Of a stretch of DNA of 64,000 nucleotides, positions 48,635-60,074 are shown piece by piece. The stretch is taken from the NCBI RefSeq assembly GCF_902635505.1, contig NC_045432.1, positions 77,923,051-77,987,050 on the forward strand. Reading direction: 5' to 3'. The stretch is from Sarcophilus harrisii (lineage: Eukaryota > Chordata > Mammalia > Dasyuromorphia > Dasyuridae). The position numbers and the translations under genes are program-made. The notes under the pieces were generated by a model that searched no databases, was not told where the DNA came from, and saw nothing but the letters and a program-made list of their open reading frames with translations. Within the stretch, counting starts at the first letter, position 1, and every line of letters starts with the position of its first letter.

Positions 48635-49254
48635 ATGTAATGAGAAATCATAATGAATCCAACATCATCAAATATGACAAATTAGAGTCAACCCCATGCA
48701 TCCCCAGATGCAGAATGAGAGAGCATTTGGGACATGGCTTGTAGAGGGCCAGGAGGTAAGAATCCATTTCAGGTTCTGATACTTACAGTACCTTGGCTCA
48801 CCAACTTCCCTTTTCTATATACAATAGAAGAAACATGCTTATTACTATACTGATAAGAAAGATGGCGACTGAAGCAAAATGCAAACTTGGCTATATAATG
48901 GATCAAAGACTTAACTTTGAATTTAGGACAGGAAAAGCATCCCACAATGGAGACTAAAGACATTTGGGAGAAAGGTACTTGAGAACATTGGTATTATAAT
49001 TTTGCTCTGATGTGTATCTCAACTATTTACATCTCTGTTGAAGCAGCTAAGATCCGGCCTTAATCATTTGCATCTCAGTAGATTGTGCTTGTTAGAAAGG
49101 ATATAGGAATATCAAAGAGTGTATTTTGTATTAACTCTATAAGCATTGGAGGTATATATATTTGTCTTTCTGATTGATAAAATTTGAGCAGTTCATATCA
49201 AACTTCTCTCTGCCTGGCCCCGGCTACCCTTATTTCACTACTGGAGCTGGACTC
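48635..49254. other. Non-satellite sequence, nothing recognised
   Basis: The sequence is ordinary and AT-leaning. It lacks the 26-bp repeat and carries no open frame above about 65 codons. No SINE or L1 landmark is visible. Confidence 0.5.
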
Positions 49255-49415
49255 CAACAACGGCCAATGCAGGAATTGGCTTTGCTTAACTATACCTATT
49301 TGTAATGAGAACTTTCTTATTCTTTCTTTTTGTTGTTGTTGTGTTAAGTGGGAGGGAGAAGGGTGGAAGGGAGATATAACAGATAATTGTTAATAAAAAT
49401 TACATTTAAAAAAAA
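49255..49415 (+). mobile_element. L1 3' end fragment with A-tail
   Basis: 'ggccaatgcaggaattggct' followed by 'ttgcttaactatac', a TTG-rich stretch, 'gggagggagaagggtgg' and 'aataaaaattacatttaaaa' follows the plan of marsupial L1 3' UTRs, as do the copies ending near 51,225 and 61,020. Confidence 0.55.
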
Positions 49416-50104
49416 GTGGAGAGGTCCAGAAGGATAGAGAAAAGGTCATTCCGTCTGGCCATTAAGAGATCATTGGCAACTCTGGAAAGAACAGTTTTGT
49501 TTGAATTAAAAACAGATGGCAGATTGCAGGGGATTTAGAAAAGACTGAGGAAAGAGCAAGTAGAAGCACAATTACAGACTGCTTTCTCAAGTAGTTTACA
49601 TCCACAGGAGAGGAAAGAGATGGAATGGTAACTAGTAGAGATGGCTGGACCAAGTGAAGGTTTTTAAGGATTAGAGAGAGGTGAATGTGTTTACAGGGAA
49701 AGGGAAGGGGCCAATACATAAGGAAGGATAGATTCTCTCTCTTTTGTTGGTTCTTCATGCCAGACCGGACTCTTGAAGGTGGGTGTTGCTCAAGGCTCTG
49801 GAGCAACTGCATTTAAAGCCCCAGGAATGTAGACCAAGACAGAGCAGCACCACAGTCTCGTTCTCAGTACCTCGTTCCAATTTCCTATTCCCAGAAGGCA
49901 CTCTCTCATGCTGGAGGAAAATGTCTCAAGTGATTTCCCCTAACATGGGTTCAGCTTACTTGGGATCCTGGATCTGTGGGGCTCACAACTATGACACAGT
50001 TGGACCTTAAACAACCACCTGTACTCCAAACCAACCATCTAGCAGTCTTCATGATGGGCCATGCCCTGGAAAGGTGACCAGGGTGGGGTGGGGGGAGAGG
50101 GGGA
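49416..50104. other. Unclassified stretch, no gene seen
   Basis: Mixed A+G-leaning sequence may contain an old interspersed repeat, but I could not name it. Open frames at 49,462-49,812 (-) and 49,783-50,010 (+) overlap and neither has recognisable features. Confidence 0.4.
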
Positions 50105-51235
50105 CAAAAAGTCACGATATTGTTTAGATATAACCTTTGACCCAGTGATAACACTACTGAGTCTATACCCCCAAAAGACCAAGTAAAATGTATATGTACA
50201 AAAATAAGTCTAACAATTATTTGTAGTGGCAAACAATTAGAAACTAAAGGGCTGCCCATCAAGTCAACAAGCATTTATTAAGCGCCTACTATGTGCCAAG
50301 TAGTGGGGATTCCAAGAAAGGCAAAATAAGTCCCTGCCCCAAGGAGCTAACACTTTAATGAGGGAGACAACATGCCAAAAACTAAGCACAAACAATATCC
50401 AGAGTAAACTGGAGGTAAACTCAAAAGGAAAGCCCTAACATAAAGGAGGACTGGAAAGATTACTTGTACAAGGTAAAATTTTAGCTGAGATTTGAAGGAA
50501 GCCAGGAGGCTGAGATGAGGATGGAAAGAATCCCAGACAAAGGAGACACTCAGCAAAAAAGCTATGGAGTTAAGAACTGGAGAGTCTTATTCAAGGAATA
50601 GCCAGCAGGCCAGTGTCACTGTATAAATATACAGAGAGACAAAGTGTAAAGAGATTGGAAAGGTAGGGCGGAGCCAGGCTGTGAAGAATTTAAAAAATCA
50701 AACAGAGGATTTGATTCCGGAGTCAATAAGGAGTCACCGGATTTTAGTGAATAGGGGGAGTAACTTGGTAAGACCTGACCTGAGTAACAGAACATATATG
50801 GTGTGTGAATGTAATAGAATACTGGGGTGCCATAAGAAATGACTAAAGGGACAATTTCAGAGAAACCTACTAAGACCTGTTTGGACTGATATAAAGTGAA
50901 AATATGCAGAAAGAGGAGTACAATTTCTACAATGAGACCCATGCTGCAAAGGCAAACAATTTTATCAGACTTAAGAACTTATCAAAAACTTAAGGAAAAT
51001 GACTAATTGGGCCTCCAGAGAATACAATGATGGAGCGTGCTATCACCCTCCTGACAGAGAGACGATGGACTCGGAATATACAATAAAACATGCCTATGAC
51101 TAATGTAGAAATTGTTTTGCTTGATTGTATATGCTTGTCACAATGATTTTCTTTTTATCTTATTTAAATGGCAGGAGAAACAATGCTTGTTAATGAAAAA
51201 AAGAAAATATTACTTTTTTTTTTAAAAGAGTCAAT
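50105..51235 (+). mobile_element. Old L1 3' end, interrupted by another repeat
   Basis: Phrases of the ORF2 carboxy region ('ataacctttgacccagtgat' at 50,131, 'aatgtatatgtacaaaaata', 'aagggctgcccatcaa') run up to 50,261. They resume at about 50,791 with 'ggtgtgtgaatgtaatagaa' and 'gccataagaaatgactaaag', continuing to the 3' tail near 51,225. It is highly decayed. Confidence 0.7.
50262..50790 (-). repeat. L2-3'-end-like interspersed repeat inserted in the L1
   Basis: It starts with 'gtcaacaagcatttattaag' and 'cgcctactatgtgccaa', then 'aaggcaaaataagtccctg' and 'aaggagctaacactttaatg', continuing to 'tttagtgaatagggggag' and 'taagacctgacctgag'. The head equals the antisense of the L2 3' end. The rest is a longer marsupial repeat that I recognise by pattern but cannot name securely. 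The host L1 lost a short stretch at the right junction. Confidence 0.65.
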
Positions 51236-51690
51236 GGAAATTCTAAATGACTCACGATGAAAATTACTATCCATCTCCAAAGAAAAACTGATGAATCCTG
51301 AGTGCATATTGAAGCATAATTTTTTTACTTTCTTTTTGTTTTTTTGTGTATGTGTTTTCTTTTGCAACAAGATAATATGAAAATATGTTGGGGCAGCTAG
51401 GTGATGCAGCGGACAGAGCACCAGCCCTGAAATCAGGAGGACCCGAGTTCAAATTTGACCTGAGACACTTAACACTTCTAGCTGTGTGACCCTGGGAAAG
51501 TCACTTAACCCCAACTGCCTCAGCAAAAAAAAAAGAAAAGAAAAGAAAACAACTGAAAAGATGTTTTGCATGACTTCACGTGTATAATAATATCATAATG
51601 CTTGCAAAAGGTAGAAGAAGAGAAGAAGGGAGAAAATTTGTAACTCAAATTTTTTCTGCATTTATTTTCAAATAATTACCTTATGATTAT
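51236..51690 (+). mobile_element. L1 3' UTR of a second subfamily
   Basis: 'ctatccatctccaaagaaaa', 'tgatgaatcctgagtgcata', 'tgtgttttcttttgcaaca' and, after the SINE, 'ttgcatgacttcacgtgtat' and 'gaaaatttgtaactcaaat' follow a common marsupial L1 3' UTR type. It is interrupted by the SINE at 51,390. Confidence 0.65.
51390..51553 (+). mobile_element. tRNA-derived marsupial SINE (WSINE1-like)
   Basis: The head 'gggcagctaggtgatgcagc', the middle 'tcaggaggacccgagttcaa' (B-box like) and 'tgtgaccctgggaaagtcac' are diagnostic, ending in an A-rich tail with aaaag repeats. It is flanked by 12-bp target-site duplications with one mismatch, tgaaaatatgtt (51,378-51,389) and tgaaaagatgtt (51,554-51,565). 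Confidence 0.93.
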
Positions 51691-52699
51691 TTGATAGTAT
51701 TTTCATTAGAAATTGAAACATTGGAAGAAAATGATATTTTGGTTTCCAACTAATAATATTAATTATTTTGTCAATAACTATTCAATGTTCACAAAATTCA
51801 CAGATAGGTAGTACTTTCAATTTCAGTTTCAAACAGGTAAAGTTTCAAATAGGCATATTTCTTTACTTATTTAAAATTGAATATTTTACTTGTTCCAGTT
51901 ACATGTAAAACAATTTTTTAACACTTGAGTGTTTAAAAACTGTTTACATGCAACTCAGTAATATTTAATGGAATAAATGACAAATATATTTTTAAAAGTC
52001 AGTGGGAAATACTGTACCAGGAGAGTGGGCCAGAGCTACTGGACAGAGAACTAATGTTACTCTAGTACTCTGGGATATGACTATCAGAGCTCCAGTTAAA
52101 TGGAGGGAAGGAAAGAATCTAAAATATACAAACCCTTAAATAATTTGATTAAAAAAAAAAGAAAAAAATACTGGTATCAATAATGAAAAAGGTAAATTAG
52201 CAAACAAATGAAGAAAGAAAAGAAATTATATTCATTGTTTTCCCTTTTTCCTCTTCCAAATCACTTTTTTTTAACATTTTGTTGACAATCTTTTCCCTTT
52301 TTTCCATATCACTGTTACTTTCCAATACAACTCTCAAAACAGTCAAATAAAACAAATCAACACTCTGAAACTGTCTGAAAATGGATACTTCTCTTCATAC
52401 CACTAGTCTAGCACCTCTCTTGAGAGACAGTGTGCTTCATGATTAACCCTTCAAAGTTACAAATGAACATCTGATTTATCACAGTGCTGAAGTTTTTCAA
52501 TGTTGTTTTCCTGCACACTATTTCCTTCTCACCTCTCAAACCCTTGCAGCCTAGTTTCGGATTTCACTACTCAACCGAACTGCTCTATCCAAGATTACCT
52601 ATGAGCAATTTTTAATAAGCTAATTTCTATGATGTTCCTCATTTCCTCTTTTAATAGAATAAAAGTATAATATATAATAATAAATAATATAAAAGGGGA
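51691..52699. other. AT-rich stretch, no gene or named repeat seen
   Basis: It is about 1 kb of AT-rich sequence without open frames of note. A-runs occur near 52,150 and T-runs near 52,265. 52,640-52,690 is a TATAATAA-rich patch. Confidence 0.5.
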
Positions 52700-53045
52700 A
52701 GGAAGATTTTTCCTTTCTCAGCTTGATCATTTTGTGTGTTCTGTTTCAGGTTTTTTGTTGCTGTTATTCCCACTTAAATTGGGTACTCATTTTATATACT
52801 TTATTCCTGATTTGGCTTATCTCACTTTGTATCTGATCATGTAAGTCACCCCATCCTTCTTCTGTATTCTTCATTTTTATAATTTCTTATAGTGAAATAA
52901 CATCTTATTACATTCATATACTACAATTAATTAGCTGTTTCTCTATTGATGAGGATCTATATAATATCCAGGTCTTTACGACTGTTGATGTTAAAAAAAG
53001 CTGTTAAAAATATTTTAATGTATATAGGATCTTTCTATTTTTTGA
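52700..53045 (-). mobile_element. Decayed L1 3' region, minus strand
   Basis: The + strand reads 'cttattacattcatatacta', 'ctctattgatgaggatct' and 'tgtatataggatctttct', the antisense of the L1 ORF2 carboxy end ('tggaatggctgaacaaattg' region). It has diverged strongly. Confidence 0.55.
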
Positions 53046-53129
53046 ACTAATGATCTCTTAATTATTAAATCTGATAGTTTATTCTCAACCACTGGCTCAG
53101 TCTATAGTATTCTGAAATTGCTAGTGAAT

Positions 53130-53555
53130 CTCTCCTTCTAAATTCTCTCTTCTCCCTGAGTCTTTTATGACACTGTGGTATCTCGGTTCTCTTCCTGCAG
53201 TCTCTTTTAATGGCTCAAATGACCATCTCTGTTCACATATGGAGATATCTGAATTATCTTAGATCTACATCTACATATCCAGTCCCCTATCACCAATCAC
53301 TTGTGTATCACTACCTGGATGTCCCACTGGCATCTCAAATTTAACATGTTTAAAACAGAACTCAACTATCTTCCACTGATCTAACTCCACCCCTCTTCCA
53401 AACTTCCCATTTATTTTGAGAGTATTACCTTTCTTTTAGTCATCCAGGTTGACAACTTTGGAGTCCTCTTCTCTTGCCCCTCAAAAACCAACCAGATGGA
53501 AAGTCTTATTGATTACACCTACGCTAGTATATCTATCCCTCCTCTCCGTTCACAG
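53130..53555 (+). mobile_element. L2 ORF2 fragment
   Basis: 'cactgtggtatctcggttct', 'tggatgtcccactggcatct', 'aaatttaacatgtttaaaac' and 'agaactcaactatcttcc' follow the order of the L2 3' coding region. It is old and broken. Confidence 0.65.
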
Positions 53556-53564
53556 GCTGGCACC

Positions 53565-54065
53565 ATACATTAACAAAATAGAAAATGAGAGGGTTAATGA
53601 ACTGGATATGCATTTTTAAAATGTAGAGTCCACTAAGATAAACACAAATGAGGAGATATTAAAAATGAGAAGAGAAACAGATTAACTGAAATCCGGGGGG
53701 GAAATGATAAAATAAAATTCAGTTCTTTGAAAAGACTAATACTAATAATTAGTAAACCTTAGCCAATCTGTTTAAAAATAAGAGGACAGAGGGGATAGTT
53801 GGGTGGTGCAATGGGCAGAGCAGTGGCCCTAGAGTCAGGAGAATCTGTTCAAAAACTATCAGTTCAAAACTGGCCTCAGACATTTGAAACTCGCCATGTG
53901 ACCCTGGACAATTCACTTAACCACAATTGCCTCACCAAGATAATAATAGAACACAAAGTCAAATCTACAAAATAGCAAATAAACAAGGTAAAATCATAAC
54001 AAAACCAGAAGCACAATTTTTAAGTGAGAACTTTGTGTACATCTTAACAAAACTGAGAAGACCAA
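53565..54065 (+). mobile_element. L1 ORF2 fragment split by a SINE
   Basis: 'attcagttctttgaaaagac' and 'ttagccaatctgtttaaaaa' resume after the SINE as 'gaacacaaagtcaaatctac'. This corresponds to the segment between the ORF2 endonuclease and reverse transcriptase regions. Many stops are present. Confidence 0.55.
53791..53941 (+). mobile_element. Older WSINE1-like SINE
   Basis: 'gttgggtggtgcaatgggca', 'tggccctagagtcaggagaa', 'tggcctcagacatttgaaac' and 'tcacttaaccacaattgcct' mark the family. It is more diverged than the other two SINEs, has no clear A-tail, and no target-site duplication was found. Confidence 0.8.
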
Positions 54066-54231
54066 AGAGAGAAATGCCTTCAAAAATACAGAATGCCTGA
54101 AATCACAGAAGACCAAAGAGAGAGCTTAAAAATTCCACCTCAGAAAAGAACTAGCTAGAAAGGAACGACTTTTGCAGTGTTCTTTCCCTTGAAAGAAAAA
54201 GAGAAAGAGCAATGACTACTAATACAGGCAA

Positions 54232-54335
54232 AGCAACAAACATTGATCAAACGTTTACTGTGTGAGCACTGAGGATTCTAATATAAGCAAAAGGAGGCTT
54301 TTCTGTCCTCAGAGAGCTCCCACTCAAATTAAGGA
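54232..54335 (-). repeat. L2-3'-end-like fragment (antisense)
   Basis: 'caaacgtttactgtgtgagc', 'aggattctaatataagcaaa' and 'ctgtcctcagagagctccca' keep the order of the copy at 50,262. Confidence 0.45.
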
Positions 54336-54494
54336 GCTGAAAATAGGAGAGGGGGAAGTGTCCCGGGGGAGCATAGGGTCAAAATCTGCAAAGCCAGAAG
54401 TAAATCTAGGAAAGTACTGAAGAAAGATCTACCACAAAATGTATTCTGAGAAAGGAAGTATTTTACTAGACTCTTTGGCGAGAAGAGAGAAAAC

Positions 54495-54600
54495 CATCCC
54501 TTCTTTGCTTATGACTTGATGGTTTGCATAAGAGAATCCTAGAGAATCAACAAAGACTAGTTAAGACCAGAGTTTCAGCAAAATACAAAATAAAACCCTC
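54495..54600 (+). mobile_element. Short L1 ORF2 reverse-transcriptase fragment
   Basis: 'ctttgcttatgacttgatgg' and 'agagaatcctagagaatcaa' correspond to the FADD catalytic segment. Here it reads FAYDLMV, so the first catalytic aspartate is lost. It is an isolated island. Confidence 0.55.
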
Positions 54601-55348
54601 TAGAGATCACTGGGAACTAGTGTCCATTGAATGATAAAATTAGAAGCCAGATGGCAGAAAGGATTAAGGAAAGGAAGGGGAGGCACTGACTACAAAATTC
54701 TCAAGGAGTTCAGCTGAGAAATGGAGGAATGACCTGGGGAAATTAACTAGCAGGGATAATAAGATCTAGAGAGGTTTTATTTTAAGAATTCTCACGACAT
54801 GAATGACTTTGTAGGTGACAGGAAAGCAGCTAGTAAGTGAGAAGACATTGAAGATTAGGAAAGAGAATAGTAGGTATGCTAGAGGGAGCAATCTGTTGGA
54901 ATAGATAGGAAGAGCTAGAATCAGGGCACCTGCAGAAGGGAAAGTAAATGAGAGATGGAGTAGAGTGGGGGGGGGGGCAAACCAAAATGTCAGATGTAAA
55001 ATGAGGAAAGGAGAAGGGGAGCCTGAATGTTAGACAAGGTCCTCACCAGAGACAGTGGGGTAAGCTAGTAGTATGGAAAGGTTAAAAAGAAAAGTTTTGG
55101 AACAATTGCTGTAGTGAGTGAGATAAGGATCAATAGTAGGGCCCAGTTGAACTCGGCTAGAATAAATCTCTTGTGGACCCAACAAGATTTGATGAAGAAA
55201 TATGACAAGAGTAATGAAGTTAGGTTTAGCAAGGTATGATCAGTGACAGTGTAGACTTCAGCTGGCCTTTTCTCAGTCCTCATCATTACTGGCTTCTCTT
55301 CATTCTATGACACTGCCAATCACACTCTTCTTAATAGCTTATTCTCTA
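54601..55348. other. Unclassified A+G-leaning stretch
   Basis: It probably consists of old interspersed repeats that I could not name. It contains a run of ten G at about 54,968. The 73-codon minus-strand frame at 55,065-55,286 has no recognisable features. Confidence 0.4.
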
Positions 55349-55606
55349 GGTGCAGCTAAATGTAGGGCTTGGAGCACTGGGCCTAGAATCAGGAAGACTT
55401 GATTTGAAATCCAGCCCACAGATACTTATTACCTGTGTGATCCTGGACAAGTCACTGGATCTCTTTCTCATTTCAATTTCCTCCTCTATAAAATGGGGAT
55501 CATAATAGCACCTACCTTCCTGAGTTGTCATGGGAATCAAAGGATATGAAAATTATAACTAGTGCCTGGCATATAATAAGCAATATGTAAATGTTAGCTA
55601 TTAAAA
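55349..55606 (+). mobile_element. Mar1-like CORE-SINE
   Basis: A tRNA-like head ('ggagcactgggcctagaatc') is followed by 'tgtgatcctggacaagtcac', 'ctctataaaatggggatcat', 'gcacctaccttcctgagttg' and the tail 'gtgcctggcatataataag'. This is the MIR/CORE layout typical of the marsupial Mar1 family. Confidence 0.8.
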
Positions 55607-55621
55607 ATGAGAGAATGCTAC

Positions 55622-55985
55622 CTAATTTTTGCAACATGACTCTTACATGGTTCTTCTTCTACCTGTCAACTTATTTTCCTTGCTGGATCTTCATCCAGGT
55701 CACACCTGCCAACTGCAGGTAAGCTTCTAGGACTCTGTGACGTCTTCTCTCCCTCTATATTTCATTGTTGATCTCATCACCTCCCATGGATTCAATGATT
55801 ATCTCTGTGCTAACGATTCACAAATCTACTTTGCATGGTGCACTCTGAAAAATGTCAACTCCTCTACATATACCTTTGATCACATCCCTCAGTTCTTCTC
55901 CAAAAGACTGTTACCTCAATAGTCTGCTCCCTCTCTAATCTTCAAATCCCTATCTACTGGTTCCTTCCCTATTCTCTTCAAGAAT
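55622..55985 (+). mobile_element. L2 ORF2 fragment
   Basis: 'ggatcttcatccaggtcaca', 'tgatctcatcacctcccatg' and 'gattcaatgattatctctgt' follow the L2 reverse-transcriptase region order. It is diverged and broken. Confidence 0.7.
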
Positions 55986-56004
55986 TACTAAGAAACTCAC
56001 TTCT

Positions 56005-58935
56005 GTTAAAAACACTAAAAAGCATAGGAATAAATGGACCTTTCTTTAAAATAAGTAGTATCTATATAAAATCAAAAGCCAACATTATCTGTAATGGATA
56101 TAAACTAGGAGTCTATCCAATAAAATCAGGAACAAAGCACAGATGTATATTATCTACTATCTATTTTATATAAGGCCAGAAATGCTAGCTATAACAATAA
56201 GACAAGAACAAATTGGAGAAACAAACAGGCAAAAAACTAAACAAAACGATAACTTTTGCAGATGATATAATGGTTTACTTAGAAAACTCTAGAGAGTTAA
56301 GAAAACGAAAACAATTAACAACTTCAGCCAAGTTGCATGATATAAAATAAATCTACATATATCATCAACATTTATAGCTATTACCAACAAAATCCAGCAG
56401 CAAGAGATAGAATAAAAAATTCAGTTGAAAATAACTACAGAAAACATAAATGGGATTCTACCTTCTAAAACAGATACTACAACCTTATGAAGACACTTAC
56501 AAAATGTTCCTTGTACAAATAAAGATATCTAACTAATTGGAGAAATACTAATGGCTCTTAGGTAGGCCGAACCAATCTAAAAAATATGAAAATACTAACT
56601 GAATTAATTTATATATTCAGTTTCATAACAATGAAACTACCAAAGAATTTCTTTATAGATCTGGAAAATATAATAAAATTCATCTGAAGGAACAAAAGGT
56701 AAAGAATCTCAAGGGAATTAATGGAGTTGGATAAAAGGGAGCCTAGCAGTACCAGATCTTAAATGATACTACAAAACAGTAATCATTGTGCATTGTTGGT
56801 GGAGTTGTGAACGAATCCAACCATTCTGGAGAGTAGTTTGGAACTATGCTCAAAAAGTTATCAAACTGTGCATCCCCTTTGATCCAGCAGTGTTACTACT
56901 GGGCTTATATCCCAAAGAGATTATAAAGAAGGGAAAGGGACCTGTATGTGCACGAATGTTTGTGGCAGCCCTTTTTGTAGTGGCTAGAAACTGAATGGAT
57001 GCCCATCAGTTGGAGAATGGCTGAATAAATTGTGGTATATGAATATTATGGAATATTACTGTTCTGTAAGAAATGACCAACAGGATGATTTCAGAAAGGC
57101 CTGGAGGGACTTACACGAACTGATGCTGAGTGAAATGAGCAGGACCGGGAGATCATTATATACTTCAACAACAATACTAGATGATGACCAGTTCTGCTGG
57201 ACCTGGCCATCCTCAGCAACGAGATCAACCAAATCATTTCCAATGGCGCAGTAATGAACTGAACCAGCTATGCCCAGAGAAAGAACTCTGGGTGATGACT
57301 AAGAACCATTACATTGAATTCCCAATCCCCATATTTTTGCCCACCTGCATTTTTGATTTCCTTCACAAGCTAATTGTACAATATTTCAGAGTCTGATTCT
57401 TTTTGTACAGCAAAATAACAATTTGGTCATGTAGAATTATTGTGTATCTATATTTTAATATATTTAACATCTACTGGTCATCCTGCCATCTGGGGGAGGG
57501 GGTGGGGGATAAAAGGTGAAAAATTGGAACAAGAGGTTTGGCCATTGTTAATGCTGTAAAGTTACCCATGCATATAACCTGTAAATAAAAGGCTATTAAA
57601 TAAAAATTAAAAATTAAAAAAAACAGTAATCATTGAAAACAATGTGGTACCAGTTAAGAAACAGAGGTGCTGATCAATGCAACAGGTTAGATACACAACA
57701 TACAGAAGCCAATGAGTACAATAGTCTAGATTTTGATGAATTCAATGATTCCAGCTATTAGTGCAAGAACTATTTGATATAAACTGTTGGGAAAACTGGA
57801 AAGCAGTCTGGTAGAAACTAAGTTTAGACCAAAATTTTACTTTATATATTTAGATAAACTCCAAATGTGTTCATAACTTAGACACAAAGAGTGATACAAA
57901 AAAAATTTCAGAAGCACGGCAAAAATTATGAGAGAAAGAGAGAGAGAGAGACAGAGAGACAGAATGAGAATCACAGAAAGTAAAAATGGACAATTTTAAT
58001 TACATAAAATGAAAAAGGTTTTGTAAAACAAAAGTAATGCAGCTAAAAATTGGAAAAGAAGCAAGCATGTGGGAAAAAATCTTTGCAGAAAGTTTGTCCG
58101 TTAAAAACCTTATTTTTTAAGACATGTAGAGAATTGATTCAAATTTATAAGAATAAGAGTAATTTTTCAGTTGAGTGTTAGTCAAAGGATACGAATAGCC
58201 AGTTTTCAAAAGGAAAAAAATCTAAGCTATAAACCACCACATAAAAATGCTTTTAATCACTAATAAACAGTTAAAGTTCTATTATTCGAGGTTCTACCTC
58301 TCACCCAACAGATTAGCAATACTGACCCCCAAAAAGGAAAAAATGATAAGTACTGAAGGGGCAGTGAGGAAACAGGTAAATTAATACACTATTCATAGAA
58401 CTGTGAAGTGATCCCAATGTTCTAGAAAACAATTTGAAAATATACCCTAAAACTATTATATTATGCATATCCTCTGTATATCCAGCAATTGTGCTGTTGG
58501 GCTCATAACCCCAAGAGATCAAAGAAAGAGAAAAAAGACCTATATGTACAGAAATATGCATAGCAGCTCTTTTTTTGTAGCAAAGAATTGGAAATGAAGT
58601 GGGTACCCAACAACTGGGGAATGGCTTGAACAAATTATGGTATATGAATGTAATGAAACACTGTTGTACTCTTAGAAATGACGAAGAGGATGGTTTCAGA
58701 GAAATCTGGGAAGGATTATATTAACTGATACAAAGTAAAATGAGCAGAATAAGGAGAATAATTTATGAAGTAACTACAATATTGTGAAAACAAATAACTT
58801 TGAAAGACTTAGAAAAAGGAATCCTGATCAACATAATTATCAAATATGACTCTAAAGGATTTGTGATGAAACATGCTATCCAACTCTTTTTAGACACGTA
58901 ATGGATGATGCAAAAATTTTAAATAAATTTTAAAT
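56005..58935 (+). mobile_element. Old L1 ORF2 carboxy half and 3' end, interrupted
   Basis: Left of the insertion it shows 'aaaaagcataggaataaatg', 'ttttgcagatgatataatgg' (FADD segment, about 56,258) and later ORF2 phrases. Right of it, it continues with 'tggtagaaactaagtttaga', 'tacctctcacccaacagatt', 'atgcatatcctctgtatat' and a 3' end at 'aaataaattttaaataaa'. Many stops and shifts make it much older than the element inserted at 56,789. A short GAGA microsatellite lies at about 57,930-57,962. Confidence 0.85.
56789..57619 (+). mobile_element. Younger 5'-truncated L1 (831 bp) nested in older L1
   Basis: Two long frames match the ORF2 carboxy end. The first (56,788-56,994) contains 'HCWWSCERIQPFW' and 'LLLGLYPKEI'. 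The second (57,030-57,254) contains 'MWYMNIMEYYCS'. Both resemble the cysteine-rich end of mammalian L1 ORF2p. A small deletion near 56,990 ('gaaactgaatgg') separates them. A typical 3' UTR and an A-rich tail follow. Perfect 16-bp target-site duplications, aaaacagtaatcattg, flank it (56,773-56,788 and 57,620-57,635). Confidence 0.95.
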
Positions 58936-59838
58936 AAAATATTAGCAAAGAAATTACAGCAGCTTATCAGGATAATACACTATGACCAAGAGGGATTTAT
59001 ACCAGGAACAAGGGCCGGTTCAATATCAGGAAAACTATTACCATACTTGATCATATCAATAACAAAAGCAACAGAAATCTTATGATAATCTCAATAGCTG
59101 CAGAAAAAAGCTTTTGACAAAATGCAACACCCATTCCTAGTAAAAACACTACAGAGCCTAGGGATGAAGGAAGTTTTCCTTAAAATAATAAGCAATATCT
59201 ATCTAAAACCTACAGCAAGCATTATTTGTAATGGAGAGAAGCTGGATGCATTCTCAGTAGGATCAGGGGTGAAACAAGGAAGCCCATCATCACCACTGTT
59301 ATTCAGTATTGTACTAAAAATGCTGGCTTTAATAATAAGAAAAGATAAAGGAATTATAATAGGCAATGAGGAAATAAAACTATCACTCTTTGCAGATGAT
59401 ATGATGATATACTTAGAGTATCCTAGGAAATCATCCAAAAATCTACTGGAAACAATTCTCAGCTTTAGCAAAGTTGCAGGATATAAAACAAGCCCACACA
59501 AATCATCAGCATTTCTATATATTACTGACATAGCCCATCAGCGAGAGAAAGAAAGGGAAATTTCATTTAAAATTAAGACAAAATAAAATACTTGGAGGTC
59601 TACCTTCCAAGACAAACCCAAGAACGATATGAACACAATTATAAAATTCCCACACAAATAAAATCAGATCTAAACAATTGGAAAAAATATAAATTGTTCA
59701 TGGCTAGGCTGGGCTGATGTAATAAAAATGACAATTCTGCCTAAATTGTCCTACTTGTTCAAGGTCATACCAATCAAATTGCCAAAATATTATTTTATAG
59801 GGCTAGAAAAAAATAATAACAAAATTCATCTGGGAGAT
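58936..59838 (+). mobile_element. L1 ORF2 reverse-transcriptase segment
   Basis: It begins 'tattagcaaagaaattacag', runs through 'gggatttataccaggaac' (GFIPG region) and the RT core, and ends at 'aaaattcatctgggagatg'. It then passes straight into a 3' UTR, so the ORF2 carboxy third is missing. Confidence 0.88.
59122..59586 (+). pseudogene. L1 ORF2 reverse transcriptase, open 154-codon remnant
   Basis: This is the RT palm region of a LINE-1 ORF2 protein. Visible motifs are 'GVKQGSPSSPLLFSIVL' (residues about 49-65, the QG.P.SP motif) and 'LSLFADDMMIYLE' (FADD at residues 90-93, both catalytic aspartates kept). 'GYKTSPHKSSAFLY' follows. The full protein is normally well over 1,000 residues and has an endonuclease domain upstream, absent here. 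The frame opens at an internal ATG only by chance, and decay upstream ('ctgcagaaaaaagcttttga') shifts the frame. It is not a functional gene. Confidence 0.85.
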
Positions 59839-60056
59839 GTGATGGATTCAGAGTGCATATTCCAGTATATTTTGTTTTCTTCCTTTTTGTACATCGCTAA
59901 TACAGGGATTTGTTTTACATAACTACATATTTTTAACAGATTTTGTTTGGGTGTTTTTTTTTTTGCTTCATTGATGAATAGGAGAATGGAAAGAGGAAGA
60001 GAAAGAATGTAGAACTGGAAATAAAATAAAACTTAATTGAAAAAGTCACATTGATT
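59839..60056 (+). mobile_element. L1 3' UTR of a third subfamily
   Basis: 'gattcagagtgcatattcca', 'tttttgtacatcgctaatac', 'gggatttgttttacataact' and the end 'aataaaataaaacttaattg' are typical of another marsupial L1 3' UTR. It may be the true 3' end of the preceding RT segment after an internal deletion, or a separate insertion. Confidence 0.6.
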
Positions 60057-60074
60057 ATACTGAAAAATTATATT

